NCBI RefSeq assembly: GCF_003002875.1
Contig: NZ_PVTH01000002.1
Span: forward strand, 434,001 to 498,000
From: Arcticibacter pallidicorallinus
Lineage (GTDB): Bacteria > Bacteroidota > Bacteroidia > Sphingobacteriales > Sphingobacteriaceae
Direction of reading: 5' to 3'
Length of the DNA: 64,000 bases
In this document: positions 55,804-64,000 of the stretch, piece by piece
How the letters are laid out: each line of letters starts with the position of its first letter
How positions within the stretch are numbered: the stretch's first letter is position 1
The notes under the pieces: generated by a model
Databases searched by the model: none
The model's input: the letters and a program-made list of their open reading frames with translations, nothing else
Told to the model about the DNA's origin: nothing
Translations under genes and position numbers: made by a program

Positions 55804-56973
55804 ATGAACGAACAATCCAAGCTAATTCGTATACAGGCAGAACGAAGTCCGAACCGCGAACACTCTGTGCCTCTGTATCTCACTTCAAGCTTTGTTTTCG
55901 ATGATGCGGAGCAAGGCAGAGCAGTATTTGCTGATGAAGAGCCGGGTATTATCTACTCCCGATACTCCAATCCCAACACCACTGAACTAATCGATAAGGT
56001 ATGTATGCTGGAAGGTGCAGAAGCCGGGCTGGCGTTTTCATCAGGCATGGCGGCTGTTTTTGCGTCGCTGGCCGGACTCCTTAAGAGTGGCGATCATGTA
56101 CTCGCCTGCAGGTCTATCTTTGGGTCTACGCATCAGCTGTTAACGCAGCTTTTACCGAGATGGGGTATCACCAGTTCCTACGTAGATGCGCTTGCACCAG
56201 AGACCTGGGAAGCAGCTATACGTCCTGAAACGAAGATGATCTTCTTAGAAACGCCATCCAACCCTGGCTTAGAGCTCGTGGATTTAGAATGGCTGGGCTC
56301 TTTGAAGAAGAAATACCCTCATATCATTCTGAACGTTGACAACTGTTTCGCAACGCCCTATCTGCAAAAACCCCTACAATACGGTATAGACCTCGTTTCT
56401 CACTCCGCCACGAAGTACATGGATGGTCAGGGGAGAGTACTCGGAGGCCTTATTGCCGGAAGAGCCGATTTGATTAAAGAACTGATGTTCTTTATCAGGC
56501 ATACCGGTCCGGCAATGTCCGCTTTCAATGCCTGGATATTTTCAAAGAGTCTGGAAACTTTGCCTGTGCGGATGGACAGACACTGTAGCTCAGCGCTTAA
56601 GCTCGCACAGATGCTGGACGAGCATCCGGAAATCGAAGTGGTCAGATATCCTCATCTGCCCTCTCACCCTCAGTACGATCTTGCGAAAAAGCAAATGAAG
56701 CAGGGCGGTGGTATCGTAACTTTCATCGTAAAAGGAGGATTTGACCGCGCGAAGAAGTTCCTTGACGCACTGGAGATGGTCTTGATTACCTCAAACCTCG
56801 GAGACTCCCGTAGTATCGGAACGCATCCTGCATCCACCACACATTCCAAGCTAACGGAGGAAGAAAGGCAAGCTATCGGTATTTATCCAGGTTCAATACG
56901 CGTTTCTGTAGGTCTTGAAGACCCAGAAGACATTATCAACGATGTTAAACAAGCAATAGAACGGTCTAAATAA
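55804..56973 (+). CDS. metZ: O-succinylhomoserine sulfhydrylase-like PLP enzyme (MetZ group)
   Basis: A 389-residue Cys/Met metabolism PLP enzyme. The Schiff-base lysine is Lys204 in SHSATKYMDGQGR; YSRYSNPNT, FSSGMAA and ETPSNPGLELVD are typical. The GQGRVLGG extension after the lysine is the pattern of MetZ rather than cystathionine gamma-synthase, so it likely makes homocysteine directly from sulfide and acylhomoserine. Closely related enzymes with other acyl preferences exist, so the gene symbol is tentative. A structured leader precedes it. Confidence 0.82.
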   Translation: MNEQSKLIRIQAERSPNREHSVPLYLTSSFVFDDAEQGRAVFADEEPGIIYSRYSNPNTTELIDKVCMLEGAEAGLAFSSGMAAVFASLAGLLKSGDHVLACRSIFGSTHQLLTQLLPRWGITSSYVDALAPETWEAAIRPETKMIFLETPSNPGLELVDLEWLGSLKKKYPHIILNVDNCFATPYLQKPLQYGIDLVSHSATKYMDGQGRVLGGLIAGRADLIKELMFFIRHTGPAMSAFNAWIFSKSLETLPVRMDRHCSSALKLAQMLDEHPEIEVVRYPHLPSHPQYDLAKKQMKQGGGIVTFIVKGGFDRAKKFLDALEMVLITSNLGDSRSIGTHPASTTHSKLTEEERQAIGIYPGSIRVSVGLEDPEDIINDVKQAIERSK

Positions 56974-57041
56974 AGCAAGAATGATGCTATCATGAGTTAA
57001 ACGCCTAAGCAGGGTGGAATGATCATGATAGCTTCGTTGCT
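56974..57041 (+). terminator. hairpin between the metZ-like and OsmC genes
   Basis: GCTATCATGA (56986-56995) pairs with TCATGATAGC (57023-57032), and outer AGCAA/TTGCT (56974-56978, 57037-57041) extends the fold. It begins with the metZ stop region and has no T tract. Confidence 0.4.
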
Positions 57042-57064
57042 GTTAACGAATTAAATTATATCAG

Positions 57065-57490
57065 ATGAAAATAGAGTTAAACCGGTTAAACGATGCTGTA
57101 CACCTCGAGGCAGCAGCTCCGTCATCCACTGTAAAAGTTCATATTGATGGCTCTCCGGAGATCGGAGGCGAGGGACTGGGCGTAAGACCAATGGAGCTAG
57201 TACTGATGGCTCTTGGCTCATGCAGTTCTTTCGATCTCATATCCATCTTGAAAAAGCAGCGCCAGGAAATACAGGATATTTCCGTATCTGTAGAAGCAGA
57301 CAGGGCAGACGCCGTTCCCGCTGTGTTTACGAACATCAGAATGAACTTTAAACTGCAAGGCAATATCGACCAGGCAAAGGCAGAAAAAGCTGCGGAGCTT
57401 GCGGTAAAAAAATACTGTTCAGTGCACGATATGCTGGCGGCAGGAGGAGTAAACATCGATTACACCATCACTATAGAACCGGCTATTTAA
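57065..57490 (+). CDS. OsmC/Ohr family peroxiredoxin-like protein
   Basis: A 141-residue protein. VRPMELVLMALGSCSSFDLI carries the first conserved Cys, and KYCSVHDMLAAGG the second, the redox pair that reduces organic hydroperoxides. The group is nearer to YhfA-like OsmC proteins than to Ohr. Its last 8 bases overlap the 3' end of the DUF2157 gene on the other strand. Confidence 0.88.
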   Translation: MKIELNRLNDAVHLEAAAPSSTVKVHIDGSPEIGGEGLGVRPMELVLMALGSCSSFDLISILKKQRQEIQDISVSVEADRADAVPAVFTNIRMNFKLQGNIDQAKAEKAAELAVKKYCSVHDMLAAGGVNIDYTITIEPAI

Positions 57491-58517
57491 GATTCCAGAT
57501 CTTTTCAGCCTTACGGCCGATGAGCCAGAAGGATACAGCCAGTATGCCAAAAAATATGGCTTTATCGGTTCTGTCCCACATATACTCAAAATATCGTGTA
57601 TAGATATTTATCAGCAGAAAGGTGATTCCAAACTCGCGGGCGATTTCATCTTTCTGCTTCAATCCATAAAGCATCACGGCCAGTGATGCGACCGAGGATA
57701 TAATCCCCCAGGACACTAATTCCACCTGATCCGTCTTCAGCCAGTCTTCAATGGTTGCCAGGTTACCAAATATGGATAGAATCCACAGGGATATGAAGAA
57801 ATAGAACAAGCCTATGATGTAGGTGAGGGTATTGAATCCGGGCAGCTTCCTGTAATGCTCAAGAACCAGCCCGGCAGCAGTAAGCAAAGCACCAAAGACC
57901 ACAAATCGCAGGGGGTAGTTTAATCCGAAAAAATAATTACCCCAGTTCGTTTGATAGCCCGTCTCCGTGCCAAACCAGCTTCCTAAGGAGATAAGCGCAA
58001 AGGCCCAGATTAGCTTAGACTGGAACTTCAAAGCAAGTGCGCCGTAAATGAAAACAGAAAGCAAGAAAAGTGTGGAATAATGCCCTGAGCCGTTATCAAG
58101 GGCCTTGCCTAAAAAAGCTATACTGATTGCGGTAAACAACACTCCCGAGAAGAGCGTTGCTTCATTACTGAACTGCCGTTCGGGAAACTTGCGTTTCTGT
58201 CGCTGTCCGTAATAATACATCCAGGCAGCAATACCCGCAGCAACCACGCTGATCAGAATGTCTGGAGTGTTATACAGACTTTGCAGTAAATTAATGATGG
58301 CATCATTGATGACCAGAGAAGCCACGGCGATTAAGCCACATGCCAGGGCAATCCAGAAAGAGTATTGCGCTAATCTACGCCAGTCGAATTGCTTTACTGC
58401 ATAAGAAGCACGCAGCTGCTCGGCTTTAGAAGCATCAATCAATCCTTCCTCCTCCCAGTATTTGATCGTCGTGTCAAGAAACTCAGCCTCGGGCTTATCG
58501 ATGTTTAGGTTTTTCAT
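57483..58517 (-). CDS. DUF2157-like polytopic membrane protein
   Basis: A 344-residue protein. A soluble N-terminal 45 residues with YWEEEGLIDASKAEQL, as in DUF2157 proteins, precede about nine to ten membrane segments. Function unknown. It lies 13 bases downstream of ribF and is probably the last gene of the ftsX-to-ribF transcript. Confidence 0.75.
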   Translation of the reverse strand: MKNLNIDKPEAEFLDTTIKYWEEEGLIDASKAEQLRASYAVKQFDWRRLAQYSFWIALACGLIAVASLVINDAIINLLQSLYNTPDILISVVAAGIAAWMYYYGQRQKRKFPERQFSNEATLFSGVLFTAISIAFLGKALDNGSGHYSTLFLLSVFIYGALALKFQSKLIWAFALISLGSWFGTETGYQTNWGNYFFGLNYPLRFVVFGALLTAAGLVLEHYRKLPGFNTLTYIIGLFYFFISLWILSIFGNLATIEDWLKTDQVELVSWGIISSVASLAVMLYGLKQKDEIAREFGITFLLINIYTRYFEYMWDRTDKAIFFGILAVSFWLIGRKAEKIWNLK

Positions 58518-58530
58518 GGGATAATCAAAA

Positions 58531-59466
58531 TCAGCGTAGCAAATCCATTACGGCTAATTTATCCTGACTAATCTGATCTGTTAATTTTTGCAGCGAATGG
58601 AATTTCATGTCGCCTCTTAAGAAATACAAAAAGTGTACCCGTATGTTTTGGCCGTAGATGTCTTTATCGAAGTCAAAAATATTGATTTCGATATTGCGGC
58701 TCATTCCATTCAGCGTTGGCCTGGTGCCAATATATCCCATTCCCTTCAGCAAACCTTTGCTTACCGGATATTCTTCCACCATAACGGCGTAAATTCCATC
58801 AGCGGGAATCAGTTTATAGGTTTCCTCCAAAAACAAGTTCGCTGTCGGAAAACCTATGGTTCTTCCTATTTGGTCACCCCTGATCACCAGACCTGTCAGA
58901 TGAAACGGATATCCCAGAAAATCCTGGGCAGTAGTCACATCGCCCATCGTCAGCGCTTGCCGAACTTTCGTCGAGCTCACCGCTACATCATGTATGTCTT
59001 CCTCCGTAATTTCTTCGACGCTAAAGCCGAATAAGGGAGCGCATTCCTGCAGTTTGGCGAAATCACCCGCTCTGTCCTTTCCAAAGTGATGATCGTAGCC
59101 GATAATAATCTTCTTAGTGCCGATTTTGTCAACCAAAATCTGCTTGATATAATTATCAGGAGATAAGTTCGAAAAATCCCTCGTAAAAGGAGTGACGATA
59201 AGATGGTCTACACCTAACTGTTCGATTAACTCACGCTTTTCTTCAATGGTAGAAATCAGTTTCAGACTCTGGTCCTCGGGATGAAGAATCATTCTGGGGT
59301 GAGGGAAGAACGTCAGGATCACGCTCTCACCGTTTACGCGCCTGGCTTCTTCTACGAGCCTGCTGATAATCTTGCGATGACCCAGATGTACGCCGTCAAA
59401 TGTGCCTATCGTTACGACAGCAGTTTCCAGCTTTTGAAACTCGTCAATATGCTTATAGACTTTCAT
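58531..59466 (-). CDS. ribF: bifunctional riboflavin kinase/FAD synthetase
   Basis: A 311-residue enzyme making FMN and FAD. The FAD synthetase half begins with VVTIGTFDGVHLGHRKII and holds TPFTRDFSNL; the riboflavin kinase half has RGDQIGRTIGFPTANL and GMGYIGTRPT. Its ATG overlaps the truB end by 14 bases. The gene order uppP-truB-ribF is common in Bacteroidota. Confidence 0.96.
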   Translation of the reverse strand: MKVYKHIDEFQKLETAVVTIGTFDGVHLGHRKIISRLVEEARRVNGESVILTFFPHPRMILHPEDQSLKLISTIEEKRELIEQLGVDHLIVTPFTRDFSNLSPDNYIKQILVDKIGTKKIIIGYDHHFGKDRAGDFAKLQECAPLFGFSVEEITEEDIHDVAVSSTKVRQALTMGDVTTAQDFLGYPFHLTGLVIRGDQIGRTIGFPTANLFLEETYKLIPADGIYAVMVEEYPVSKGLLKGMGYIGTRPTLNGMSRNIEINIFDFDKDIYGQNIRVHFLYFLRGDMKFHSLQKLTDQISQDKLAVMDLLR

Positions 59467-60178
59467 TTTCTTTCAGACTTTTAATATGTCCGGAAAGCTC
59501 CATCACTTCAAACGCCTTTTCAAGTCGAAAATCACCGCTTCTTGTTCTTCTCAGCTTGGATAGGTAGGCTCCGTTTCCGAGGATTCTGCCGAAGTCAAAC
59601 ACCAACGACCTGATGTAAGTTCCTTTGCTGCATACCACGCGGAAATCGACTTCAGGAAGCTCGATCCGCGTTATTTCAAATGCGGAAATGGTCACCTGCC
59701 GCGACTTCATTTCCACAGCTTCTCCTCTTCTTGCTTTTTCGTAGACCCTTTCTCCATTAATTTTAAGTGCTGAAAAGGCGGGAGGGAATTGTGTTATTTC
59801 ACCTACAAAAGCATCACAGGCGGACCGTATTGAAGCCTCCGTAAGGGTGTCTATGGGATAAGTTTCATCCACTTCCGTCTCCATATCATAAGAAGGGGTA
59901 GTGGCTCCAAGTATCATGGTGCCTGTATACTCTTTCTCCTGAGCCTGGTACTCATCGATTTTCTTGGTGAGCTTACCGGTGCAAATAATTAACAAACCTG
60001 TAGCTAAAGGATCAAGTGTGCCTGCATGGCCAACTTTCAGCTTTAAGGGTTTAAAGGCATTTCTTATTTTGCTTACCACATCAAAGCTGGTCCAGCGGTA
60101 AGGCTTATTTACTAACAGGAGCTCGCCATCAACAAAGTTGAATGCCGGAAACTCAGTCTTCTTTTCTTCTATATCCAT
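59453..60178 (-). CDS. truB: tRNA pseudouridine-55 synthase
   Basis: A 241-residue enzyme (ATG at 60178; a GTG one codon earlier is less likely). The catalytic Asp is in GHAGTLDPLATGLL; YTGTMILGATT and VVCSKGTYIRSL are also present. The start overlaps the uppP stop by 1 base (TGATG), a coupled junction. It lacks the long C-terminal PUA extension of some homologues. Confidence 0.96.
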   Translation of the reverse strand: MDIEEKKTEFPAFNFVDGELLLVNKPYRWTSFDVVSKIRNAFKPLKLKVGHAGTLDPLATGLLIICTGKLTKKIDEYQAQEKEYTGTMILGATTPSYDMETEVDETYPIDTLTEASIRSACDAFVGEITQFPPAFSALKINGERVYEKARRGEAVEMKSRQVTISAFEITRIELPEVDFRVVCSKGTYIRSLVFDFGRILGNGAYLSKLRRTRSGDFRLEKAFEVMELSGHIKSLKENESL

Positions 60179-60972
60179 CACATAACCTGCAGGTCAATGC
60201 CTGCCAGGAGCAAAATTACAATAATCCCACCAACAACAATCCGATACCAGCCAAACGCCCTGAATCCATACTTGGTTACAAAGCCAATAAAGCTCTTGAT
60301 GGCAATGATTGCCACAACAAAACCAACAACATTTCCTATTAATAACAGGTTTATTTGCTCACCACTCAGCTCATAGCCGCCTTTGTAAAAATCGTACAGC
60401 TTCTTGCTTGTCGCACCAAACATCGTTGGTACAGCCAGGAAGAACGAAAACTCAGCCGCTGCCTTACGTGACAGTTTTTGAGACATTCCCCCAACAATAG
60501 TGGCTCCTGATCGGGAGACCCCGGGAATCATTGCCAGGCATTGCATCAAGCCAATTTTAAACGCCGTTGGATAACTGATTTCATCCGTAGAGTCGATAGT
60601 TGGTTTGTTGAACCATTTATCAGCGAATAGAAGAATTACACCACCCACAACAAGAGAAATAGCAACCGCAAGCGGGCTTTCCAACAACTGGTCGATCATA
60701 TCGCTTAGCAACAACCCAAAAACGGCAGCAGGAATAAATGCTACCAACAATTTGAAGTAGAAGTCAAAGCTTTGAAAGAAACGCTTGAAGTATAGTACTA
60801 CAACAGAAAGAATAGTTCCCAGCTGTATAACAATGGTGAATAGCTTAACGAACTCATCGTTTTCTATACCCATTAGAGAGGAACCAATGATCATGTGTCC
60901 CGTGGAGGAAACAGGCAAAAACTCAGTCAGGCCTTCAATGATGGCCAGGATAATTGCTTCAATAAAATTCAT
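60178..60972 (-). CDS. uppP: undecaprenyl-diphosphate phosphatase
   Basis: A 264-residue membrane enzyme (BacA family) recycling the lipid carrier for cell wall and surface glycans. The two catalytic repeats are seen: [16 protein letters not shown] near residue 14 and [13 protein letters not shown] near 150. It lies 5 bases after the DUF3098 gene and is coupled to truB. Confidence 0.97.
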   Translation of the reverse strand: MNFIEAIILAIIEGLTEFLPVSSTGHMIIGSSLMGIENDEFVKLFTIVIQLGTILSVVVLYFKRFFQSFDFYFKLLVAFIPAAVFGLLLSDMIDQLLESPLAVAISLVVGGVILLFADKWFNKPTIDSTDEISYPTAFKIGLMQCLAMIPGVSRSGATIVGGMSQKLSRKAAAEFSFFLAVPTMFGATSKKLYDFYKGGYELSGEQINLLLIGNVVGFVVAIIAIKSFIGFVTKYGFRAFGWYRIVVGGIIVILLLAGIDLQVM

Positions 60973-60977
60973 GCTTC

Positions 60978-61208
60978 TTATTTACGCTTTTTCAAAATGG
61001 CGAAAAAGCCGATGGTGAAGCCAATAACGACGACGATAGGAGCCAGTACAATTTTACGGAATTCGTAAATGTCTGTCGAGCCGCTCATGAGAAAAAAACC
61101 AATCATGACCACGGCTATGCTCAGGAGAAAAAGACGGTAATTGCTTTTGTCGAAAACAAACTGAGCTTGCTTTTGCTCAGTAGTCTCCAGAAGGGGTTTC
61201 TTTGCCAT
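60978..61208 (-). CDS. DUF3098 two-helix membrane protein
   Basis: A 76-residue protein with two hydrophobic segments (about 26-42 and 51-70). The [20 protein letters not shown] and [10 protein letters not shown] stretches are the family mark. DUF3098 genes sit beside ftsX across Bacteroidota, suggesting an envelope or division role that is still unassigned. Its ATG overlaps the ftsX stop by 1 base. Confidence 0.85.
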   Translation of the reverse strand: MAKKPLLETTEQKQAQFVFDKSNYRLFLLSIAVVMIGFFLMSGSTDIYEFRKIVLAPIVVVIGFTIGFFAILKKRK

Positions 61209-62086
61209 TATTTATAGAGATCGTAAATTTTTAAACGTAAATATTTGCTCACTGCGAACCAGGTGCTCATGGTGGAGATCAGAATACCAGTTCCAAGAAC
61301 GATAAGGAACACCACACCAAATTCAAACCAGTTCCTCAGGATCACCAGTTCCGGAATCTGTTGCTGCGCGAGATAAAGTGTCAGCAACAAAAGAATGATG
61401 GCTATTAGTCCGCCCAGGAAGCCATGCAATATGCCATATCCGATGAAAGGTGCGCGAATAAAACCTTTGGTAGCGCCGACGAGCTGCATGCTTTTGATCA
61501 GGAATCGCTGCGAATAGATAGCCAGACGTATAGTATTATTGATCAGTGCAACAGCGATAATCATCAGGATACCGGCAAATGCCAATATAACCAGGCCTAT
61601 GATTTTGAGGTTCTGGTTTACCATATCAATCAGTGATTTTTGATAGATCACCTCTTTTACCAAAGGATTTTTAGTAAGCTGTCCGCTTAATTTCTCAATA
61701 CTCGCATTATTGGCATAATCGGCCTTCATGTAAACGTCAATGGACGATAGAAGCGGATTGTAACCAAGAAACTCGACAAACTCTTCCCCCAGATCTTTTT
61801 GTAAGTTTCTTGCAGCCAGTTCTTTACTTACATACTGAGTCTGAAGAATGTAAGGGTTTGTGTCCAGCTGCTTCTGAAGAGCAAGTACGTCAACCTCTTT
61901 CGCGCCGTCGCTAACGATGATGTTAAGAACGATGTTCTCCTTTACATAGTTAGATAAATTCCGGGCATGAACAAGGATAAGTCCCAGAAGGCCTATCATT
62001 AACAAAACCAGCGCAATACTGATTACTGTTGATATATAAACCGGCTTGGTCTTTTTTGAGTAAGCGCTCCTCTCGAATTCTTCCAT
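61208..62086 (-). CDS. ftsX: cell division protein FtsX
   Basis: A 292-residue permease-like protein with four membrane helices: one near residue 22-45, then a periplasmic domain of about 110 residues, then three helices in the C-terminal half. With FtsE it couples ATP hydrolysis to cell-wall hydrolase activation at the division site; ftsE is not in the window. It is divergent from leuS across 111 bases. Confidence 0.93.
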   Translation of the reverse strand: MEEFERSAYSKKTKPVYISTVISIALVLLMIGLLGLILVHARNLSNYVKENIVLNIIVSDGAKEVDVLALQKQLDTNPYILQTQYVSKELAARNLQKDLGEEFVEFLGYNPLLSSIDVYMKADYANNASIEKLSGQLTKNPLVKEVIYQKSLIDMVNQNLKIIGLVILAFAGILMIIAVALINNTIRLAIYSQRFLIKSMQLVGATKGFIRAPFIGYGILHGFLGGLIAIILLLLTLYLAQQQIPELVILRNWFEFGVVFLIVLGTGILISTMSTWFAVSKYLRLKIYDLYK

Positions 62087-62197
62087 AGTGCTTTTTTAAG
62101 ATATGCGAAAATAGGAAATAGTTTGGAAGTATGGAAGTTGGCTCCCGCCACTCTAAATCAATTTTACTATTTTCGCAATCCAACGAATTTGAATCAC

Positions 62198-64000
62198 ATG
62201 GATTACCAGTTTAGAGACATTGAAAACAAGTGGCAGCAGTTCTGGGCCGAAAAGCAAACGTACAAAGTAGACAATACATCAGAAAAGCCTAAGTATTACG
62301 TATTGGATATGTTCCCCTATCCGTCGGGAGCAGGACTCCACGTAGGGCATCCTCTTGGCTATATTGCATCTGATATCTTTGCAAGGTTTAAAAGACTGCG
62401 CGGCTTCAATGTGCTTCATCCCATGGGATATGACTCCTTCGGTCTGCCTGCAGAGCAATATGCTATCCAAACCGGACAGCATCCTGCTATAACCACCGTT
62501 GACAATATCGCAACTTACCGTCGTCAGCTTGATCAATTAGGGTTTTCCTTTGACTGGGGTCGCGAAGTACGCACCAGCGATCCGGAATATTACAAATGGA
62601 CGCAGTGGATTTTTATGCAGCTCTTCAACTCCTGGTACGATATGGAAGCCGATAAGGCGCAACCTATTGATCTGCTTGTTTCTCATTTCCAGACAAATGG
62701 CAGCACGGGTATCAGCGCCGTATCTGACGAAGATACCCAATCCTTCACCGCAGAGGAGTGGAATGCGATGTCTGAGCCAGATCAGCAGGAAGAGCTTCTG
62801 AAATACCGACTGACCTTTCTGAAGGAGAGCACGGTCAACTGGTGTGCCGCATTAGGAACGGTACTGGCAAATGACGAAGTCAAAGAAGGCTTCTCCGAGC
62901 GTGGCGGTCACCCTGTCGAGCAAAAGAAAATGTGGCAGTGGAGCATGCGCATCACCGCCTATGCAGATCGTCTGCTGAAAGGTCTTGACACCATAGATTG
63001 GCCAGAGCCTCTCAAAGAGATGCAGCGGAACTGGATCGGTAAGAGCATCGGAGCATCTGTTAAATTCCAGGTGGAGAACAGCGATAAGATAATCGAAGTT
63101 TTCACCACTCGTGTAGATACCATCTACGGGGTAAGTTTCCTCGTTATCGCTCCTGAGCATGAATTTGTTACTTCACTCACCACTGCGGAGCAGAAGAACG
63201 AGATTGAGGACTATATAATCAAGACTAAGAAGAAGTCTGAACTTGACCGGATGGCTGATACCAAGACGGTATCGGGAGCGTTCACCGGTACCTACGCCCT
63301 GAATCCGCTGAATGGTGAGAAAATTCCTGTTTGGATAGCAGACTATGTGCTTGCCGGATACGGAACCGGAGCAGTTATGGCAGTGCCTTCGGGTGATCAG
63401 CGCGACTGGCTTTTCGCAAAACAGTTCAATCTTCCGGTTATCCAGATCCTGGATGCTCAGAAAGATATAGAAGAAACTGCTGATGCAACGAAAGAGGGGA
63501 AATATATCAACTCCGGAATCATCAACGGTTTAGCGTATGATGAGGCTCTCCCTGTCCTGATCCAGAAGCTTGAAGAGCTTGGTGCAGGCAAGGCGAAAGT
63601 GCAGTACCGCATGCGCGATGCCATCTTCGGTCGCCAGAGATACTGGGGCGAACCTGTTCCTGTTTATTTCAAAGACGGCTTGCCTTATCTTATAGATGAA
63701 AGCGAACTTCCGTTGCTGCTGCCTGAAGTGGACAAATATCTGCCAACAGAAGCAGGAGACCCGCCACTTGGCCGTGCTCTCGGCTGGAAATATAAAGGCG
63801 AATATGCCTATGAGCTGAGTACAATGCCAGGATGGGCAGGTTCAAGCTGGTATTGGTATCGTTATATGGCTTCGCCGGATGAGCGTAAAGAAGATGTATT
63901 CGCTCCAAAGCAAGCGATTGATTACTGGAAAGATGTTGATCTGTATATCGGCGGCTCTGAACATGCAACCGGACATTTACTATACAGCCGCTTCTGGAAT
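62198..64000 (+). CDS. leuS: leucyl-tRNA synthetase (5' part, runs off the window)
   Basis: The first 601 residues of a class I synthetase, start MDYQFRDIENKWQ at 62198. The HIGH motif is HVGHP near residue 50 in PYPSGAGLHVGHPLGY; the editing domain (TTRVDTIYGVSF, GTGAVMAVPSGDQRD) and IGGSEHATGHLLYSRF are present, while KMSKS lies beyond the edge. The zinc-ribbon region of many LeuRS lacks Cys pairs here (TVNWCAALGTVLAN), and a polar insertion (about 165-205) precedes it. The frame is open and colinear to the last base. Confidence 0.95.
   Translation, partial: MDYQFRDIENKWQQFWAEKQTYKVDNTSEKPKYYVLDMFPYPSGAGLHVGHPLGYIASDIFARFKRLRGFNVLHPMGYDSFGLPAEQYAIQTGQHPAITTVDNIATYRRQLDQLGFSFDWGREVRTSDPEYYKWTQWIFMQLFNSWYDMEADKAQPIDLLVSHFQTNGSTGISAVSDEDTQSFTAEEWNAMSEPDQQEELLKYRLTFLKESTVNWCAALGTVLANDEVKEGFSERGGHPVEQKKMWQWSMRITAYADRLLKGLDTIDWPEPLKEMQRNWIGKSIGASVKFQVENSDKIIEVFTTRVDTIYGVSFLVIAPEHEFVTSLTTAEQKNEIEDYIIKTKKKSELDRMADTKTVSGAFTGTYALNPLNGEKIPVWIADYVLAGYGTGAVMAVPSGDQRDWLFAKQFNLPVIQILDAQKDIEETADATKEGKYINSGIINGLAYDEALPVLIQKLEELGAGKAKVQYRMRDAIFGRQRYWGEPVPVYFKDGLPYLIDESELPLLLPEVDKYLPTEAGDPPLGRALGWKYKGEYAYELSTMPGWAGSSWYWYRYMASPDERKEDVFAPKQAIDYWKDVDLYIGGSEHATGHLLYSRFWN

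Overview
The window comes from a Bacteroidota chromosome, most likely a Sphingobacteriaceae relative (Pedobacter type). The evidence is a SusC/SusD pair, a GLPGLI-family protein, lipoproteins with Cys at about residue 19, several promoters with the Bacteroidota -7 box TAnnTTTG, and the gene order ftsX-DUF3098-uppP-truB-ribF. No tRNA, rRNA, CRISPR array, insertion sequence or phage gene was seen. The assignment rests on gene content and family knowledge, not on a database search.

Layout. 1-4.7 kb: tail of a surface-polysaccharide cluster (sugar 3,5-epimerase, exostosin-like glycosyltransferase, SAF-domain oxidoreductase, polyprenyl-phosphate sugar-1-phosphate transferase). 4.8-12.0 kb: a small heat-shock protein, then a pectin-type utilization locus (GH28, SusC, SusD). 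12.0-14.0 kb: an orphan GC-rich gene, a Pro-rich secreted peptide and structured intergenic DNA. 14.0-22.3 kb: the GlgE route from trehalose to branched alpha-glucan (glgE, fused treS-maltokinase, glgB) and two small membrane proteins. 22.4-28.7 kb: two converging arms of glycan genes (carbamoyltransferase, GT2, GT9 facing GT9, a GmhB-like phosphatase and GT4). 28.9-36.9 kb: a FAD/Rieske oxidoreductase, an outer-membrane receptor-like barrel with a GLPGLI partner, a DUF892 protein, a CDP-alcohol phosphatidyltransferase with GtrA, and a Nudix hydrolase. 36.9-42.9 kb: a thiamine operon (thiS-C-E2-D-E-G-H) under a TPP riboswitch. 42.9-49.8 kb: manC, a hidden 56-aa zinc-ribbon gene, a second polyprenyl sugar-phosphate transferase paralogous to the first, and an outer-membrane barrel with lipoproteins. 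49.9-57.5 kb: recA, nth, an ECF sigma factor, uvrA, a metZ-like gene and an OsmC gene. 57.5-64 kb: DUF2157, ribF, truB, uppP, DUF3098 and ftsX on the minus strand, with leuS starting divergently and running off the end.

How the parts fit. Much of the window concerns the cell surface and carbohydrate: two initiating sugar-phosphate transferases, manC, several glycosyltransferases, uppP for lipid-carrier recycling, and cytoplasmic alpha-glucan synthesis. The best regulatory signals are the TPP riboswitch, whose expression platform can fold a hairpin containing the thiS start codon, and a near-perfect 31-bp palindrome over the likely GH28 promoter. The least explained parts are the two-armed glycan cluster at 22.4-28.7 kb, the structured RNA-like DNA at 12.06-12.20 kb, the orphan gene at 12.4 kb and the barrel/lipoprotein set at 46-50 kb.
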